Of a stretch of DNA of 64,000 bases, positions 62,025 to 64,000 are shown piece by piece. The first letter of the stretch is position 1, and every line of letters begins with the position of its first letter. The notes under the pieces were generated by a model. The model had not been told where the DNA came from, did no database searches, and saw only the letters and a list, made by a program, of their open reading frames with translations. The translations under genes were made by a program, and so were the position numbers. The DNA lies in assembly GCA_020432045.1 (NCBI GenBank), contig JAGQHB010000102.1, positions 1-64,000 of the forward strand, written 5' to 3'. This DNA is from Dehalococcoidia bacterium (GTDB taxonomy: Bacteria; Chloroflexota; Dehalococcoidia; Tepidiformales; Tepidiformaceae).

Positions 62025-63685
62025 TTCTCCAACAGCCGCTGGGTGAACCGCGGCAGCCGGATTGGAAGAGCCCCGGAGCGCTCTCCGGCTCGAACCACAC
62101 TCAACAGGAGCGAAGGCAGGTCAAGGTCGTTCTCATAGACGAGGAATCGCGGCTCCCATCGGGGGTTCCACTTGTCTTTGAACGCTCTGAGACCCTCGAA
62201 GTTGAAGGCCGAGCCACCGAGCTCTCGAACCAAACGCACGGACCGCCCGCCCAGGCCCCCTTCATCAACGCGCGCCAGTGGTGCGAAACCGAGGTTCATT
62301 CCGTCCAGTTTCTCGGCCCTAAAGAAGTCGATGAGGTACACGAACAGATAATCCATGACCCCATCGGGAGAGTCGGGGCGCCGTCGCATCAGGTCGAAAT
62401 TCCCATTCTTCGAAGCGAGCGGTGGAAGCGCATTTACGAACGCTTCGATCCGCCCCCCGGACGACCGCACCACGAACACGTCCGTCTCCTGCAGGTACTC
62501 CCGACCGAAGGCTCCCAGGCTGAAACTACGTTCGCGGTGGCCGCCGTCCGCGAGCCATGCATCTGAGACCTCGCGCAACTCGTCCAGAACGTCGTCGCCG
62601 ATCGGCTTCGAGAGCTGCTCGATGGTGCACCCACCCCGACTGAGCCGGTTGCACGCATTGCGGACGTGCTTAAAAGCTTTTCCATCAAGGCTGAATTCCT
62701 GGACGGGGACGATGGCCTCCTCGCCGATCTTCAATGCTTTGAACCCCACCGCTCGCAATGTATCTGCGCCGGGCTCGGTCACCTGATGGAACGCGATCCG
62801 CCAGCCGTTCATCTCGCAGAAGCTGCCGAACTGCCTGGCGACGGCAGGCACGGCAGCTTCGGCGCCGATTGGTTCGCCCAGTGCAACCGCCGTTCCGGAG
62901 ACTACCCGGTAGCCAATAAATGCATCGCCAGCCTCGCTGAAGAAGTAACGCTTGTCATCCAGCAGGTGGAAGTACGCGATCCCTGAGGTGGCGTATCGCT
63001 CCAGCAGTTGGCGTACGAGCGCTCGCTCCGTGCGAAGCGTGGTTGCGCGGTCGATGACCGGACGTACCAGCAGCCAGAGTCCTACGACCAGCACCACCAG
63101 CGCCGTGATCCGCACCGACTCGATGAACCAGTGGCCATGGCGCGAAGCCGGATCGATCGTGGTTGTTGGCAGGATGAAAAGGAGGCGAAAGCCATTCTCG
63201 ACCGCTTCCAGGAAGTCTGGAGAATGCCGAAAGTCCCGGTCCAGGAAGTAGATGCCGAGGACGCCATAGGTGAACACCCCAGCGAACCCGAGGATGAGCC
63301 ACACGGCCCCCTGCCGCGCCCGGACGGGGTCACTCCGGGCCGGAAAGTATCCCGCTGTCAGAAGCAGGCTGACCAGGGCCACGGCCGTAAGACCAACCCC
63401 TGCGATGTCGGCACGCTTCAGCGGATGGGCGATTAGCGAGCCGCACAATGCTGCTACGGCCACGAGCCAGGCGGCGCGCTTTCCGCGAGACAGTCCCCCA
63501 ACGGAGCCAAGCATCGCTATGGATGCGAAGAGCAACAGAAAGCGAGAGCCCCGAATCGCAACCCCGTGGATGTGTTCTGGTCCGAGACTCAGCAGCGGCT
63601 CTCGTACGGCCGCCAACCAGACATTTGTGAGGGCGAGCATCAGCACCAGGGCTGCGATAGCGCGCCGCACCGTCCGGCGACTCAT
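62015..63685 (-). CDS. MprF-like aminoacyl-phosphatidylglycerol synthase domain protein (DUF2156)
   Basis: A 556-residue protein. The N-terminal 215 residues contain about six or seven helices (for instance AIAALVLMLALTNVWLAA and LTAVALVSLLLTAGYFP). The remainder is a duplicated GNAT-like DUF2156 domain: YATSGIAYFHLLDDKRYFFS near residue 245, AVALGEPIG near residue 275, EFSLDGKAFKHVRNACNRL near residue 350 and GVMDYLFVYLIDFFRAEKLD near residue 440. These match the catalytic half of MprF/LysX, which transfers an amino acid from aminoacyl-tRNA to phosphatidylglycerol. The start at ATG 63685 overlaps the upstream stop as ATGA. No lysyl-tRNA synthetase domain is fused. Confidence 0.8.
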   Translation of the reverse strand: MSRRTVRRAIAALVLMLALTNVWLAAVREPLLSLGPEHIHGVAIRGSRFLLLFASIAMLGSVGGLSRGKRAAWLVAVAALCGSLIAHPLKRADIAGVGLTAVALVSLLLTAGYFPARSDPVRARQGAVWLILGFAGVFTYGVLGIYFLDRDFRHSPDFLEAVENGFRLLFILPTTTIDPASRHGHWFIESVRITALVVLVVGLWLLVRPVIDRATTLRTERALVRQLLERYATSGIAYFHLLDDKRYFFSEAGDAFIGYRVVSGTAVALGEPIGAEAAVPAVARQFGSFCEMNGWRIAFHQVTEPGADTLRAVGFKALKIGEEAIVPVQEFSLDGKAFKHVRNACNRLSRGGCTIEQLSKPIGDDVLDELREVSDAWLADGGHRERSFSLGAFGREYLQETDVFVVRSSGGRIEAFVNALPPLASKNGNFDLMRRRPDSPDGVMDYLFVYLIDFFRAEKLDGMNLGFAPLARVDEGGLGGRSVRLVRELGGSAFNFEGLRAFKDKWNPRWEPRFLVYENDLDLPSLLLSVVRAGERSGALPIRLPRFTQRLLEKWR

Positions 63686-64000
63686 GGCGGCACTGCGATG
63701 TTCGTCGACAGTTGCCGGGCGGCGATCGCTCCGAGCACGAACGGGACCCAGGTGTCGAATAGACGGTAGACGAGAGTGGCTGCGGTGGCCGTGGCGACCG
63801 GCAGTCCGAAGGCAACCAGTACGGCGCCGAGCGAAGCTTCGGCTGTCCCCGCCCCGGCCGGGAGTATGCCCACTATCGAGAACAGGACTGAGATCGCATA
63901 CGCCACGAGTGCCACTGCGAGGGACACTTTCCCGCCGACCGCGTAAACGACCAACCAGAGAGTAAGGATCGCTAGAGCTTCCCACGCCAGGGCGTGAATG
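63682..64000 (-). CDS. Partial flippase-like membrane protein (lysyl-PG synthase TM / AglD family)
   Basis: The coding frame is open to the right edge, so only the last 105 residues are seen. They form three to four hydrophobic helices with the family mark PAGAGTAEASLGAVLVAFGLP, matching the PGG.G..E..L.....A.G.P pattern of UPF0104/AglD proteins that form the flippase half of MprF. It ends in an ATGA overlap with the synthase gene, so the MprF functions are split over two adjacent genes. Confidence 0.72.
   Translation of the reverse strand, partial: IHALAWEALAILTLWLVVYAVGGKVSLAVALVAYAISVLFSIVGILPAGAGTAEASLGAVLVAFGLPVATATAATLVYRLFDTWVPFVLGAIAARQLSTNIAVPP

Overview
This is a 64 kb window of GC-rich bacterial chromosome. 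I think it comes from a heterotrophic, acyl-CoA-centred bacterium, possibly a Dehalococcoidia-like member of the Chloroflexota or an actinobacterium. This is inference from gene content: many family III CoA-transferases (two of them tandem fusions), luciferase-like (F420/flavin) oxidoreductases, DUF35/thiolase pairs, MaoC pairs, two single-chain acyl-CoA carboxylases, and frequent GTG/TTG starts. There is no rRNA gene and no CRISPR array. One tRNA (Glu, TTC) is present.

Layout. 1-3.2 kb: the left edge holds repeat units that look like the end of an insertion element abutting a 5'-truncated cytochrome b/molybdopterin oxidoreductase, followed by an LLM oxidoreductase and a PHP-domain phosphoesterase. 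3.2-10.6 kb (minus): one long transcription unit, ordered peptide/nickel-type substrate-binding lipoprotein, hairpin, two permeases, two CoA-transferases, two MaoC-type dehydratases. It imports an unknown organic compound and probably activates it, but has no ABC ATPase gene. 10.8-18 kb (plus): a tandem CoA-transferase, a CMD-family protein, two VOC proteins, a DrrAB-like exporter and a crotonase. 18.7-27 kb: DedA, a four-gene minus operon (DUF35, thiolase, HAD, degenerate metallophosphoesterase), a membrane-anchored cupredoxin, an alpha/beta hydrolase, a decayed biotin-carboxylase fragment, a hydrolase-LuxR fusion and a secreted beta-propeller protein.

27.4-38.9 kb (plus): a 1120-residue acyl-CoA carboxylase, an aldehyde:ferredoxin oxidoreductase-like enzyme, and an acetoin-dehydrogenase-type operon (E1 alpha, E1 beta, AcoX-like, E2 with two E3-binding domains, E3). 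38.9-47.7 kb: a B12-binding/radical-SAM enzyme of the RiPP-maturation C-methyltransferase type with no recognisable precursor nearby, a flavin-dependent acyl-CoA-dehydrogenase-like oxygenase, a second LLM enzyme, an MFS transporter and a second tandem CoA-transferase. 48-57 kb: a small helical protein, a CcdA-like thiol transporter, tRNA-Glu, a minus operon (small protein, GT4 glycosyltransferase, GH15 glucoamylase), a nitronate monooxygenase and an SDR. 57.2-64 kb (minus): a second single-chain carboxylase, then an overlapping operon running in from the right edge: flippase-like membrane protein, DUF2156/MprF-like synthase and two tandem rhomboid-like proteins.

The strongest candidate for an undescribed system is the right-edge operon, a split MprF-like lipid-aminoacylation pair translationally coupled to two paralogous rhomboid-like proteins that keep a Ser/His pair. 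Others worth attention are the orphan radical-SAM RiPP maturase with a palindrome just before its start, and the hydrolase-LuxR fusion lacking its nucleophile.
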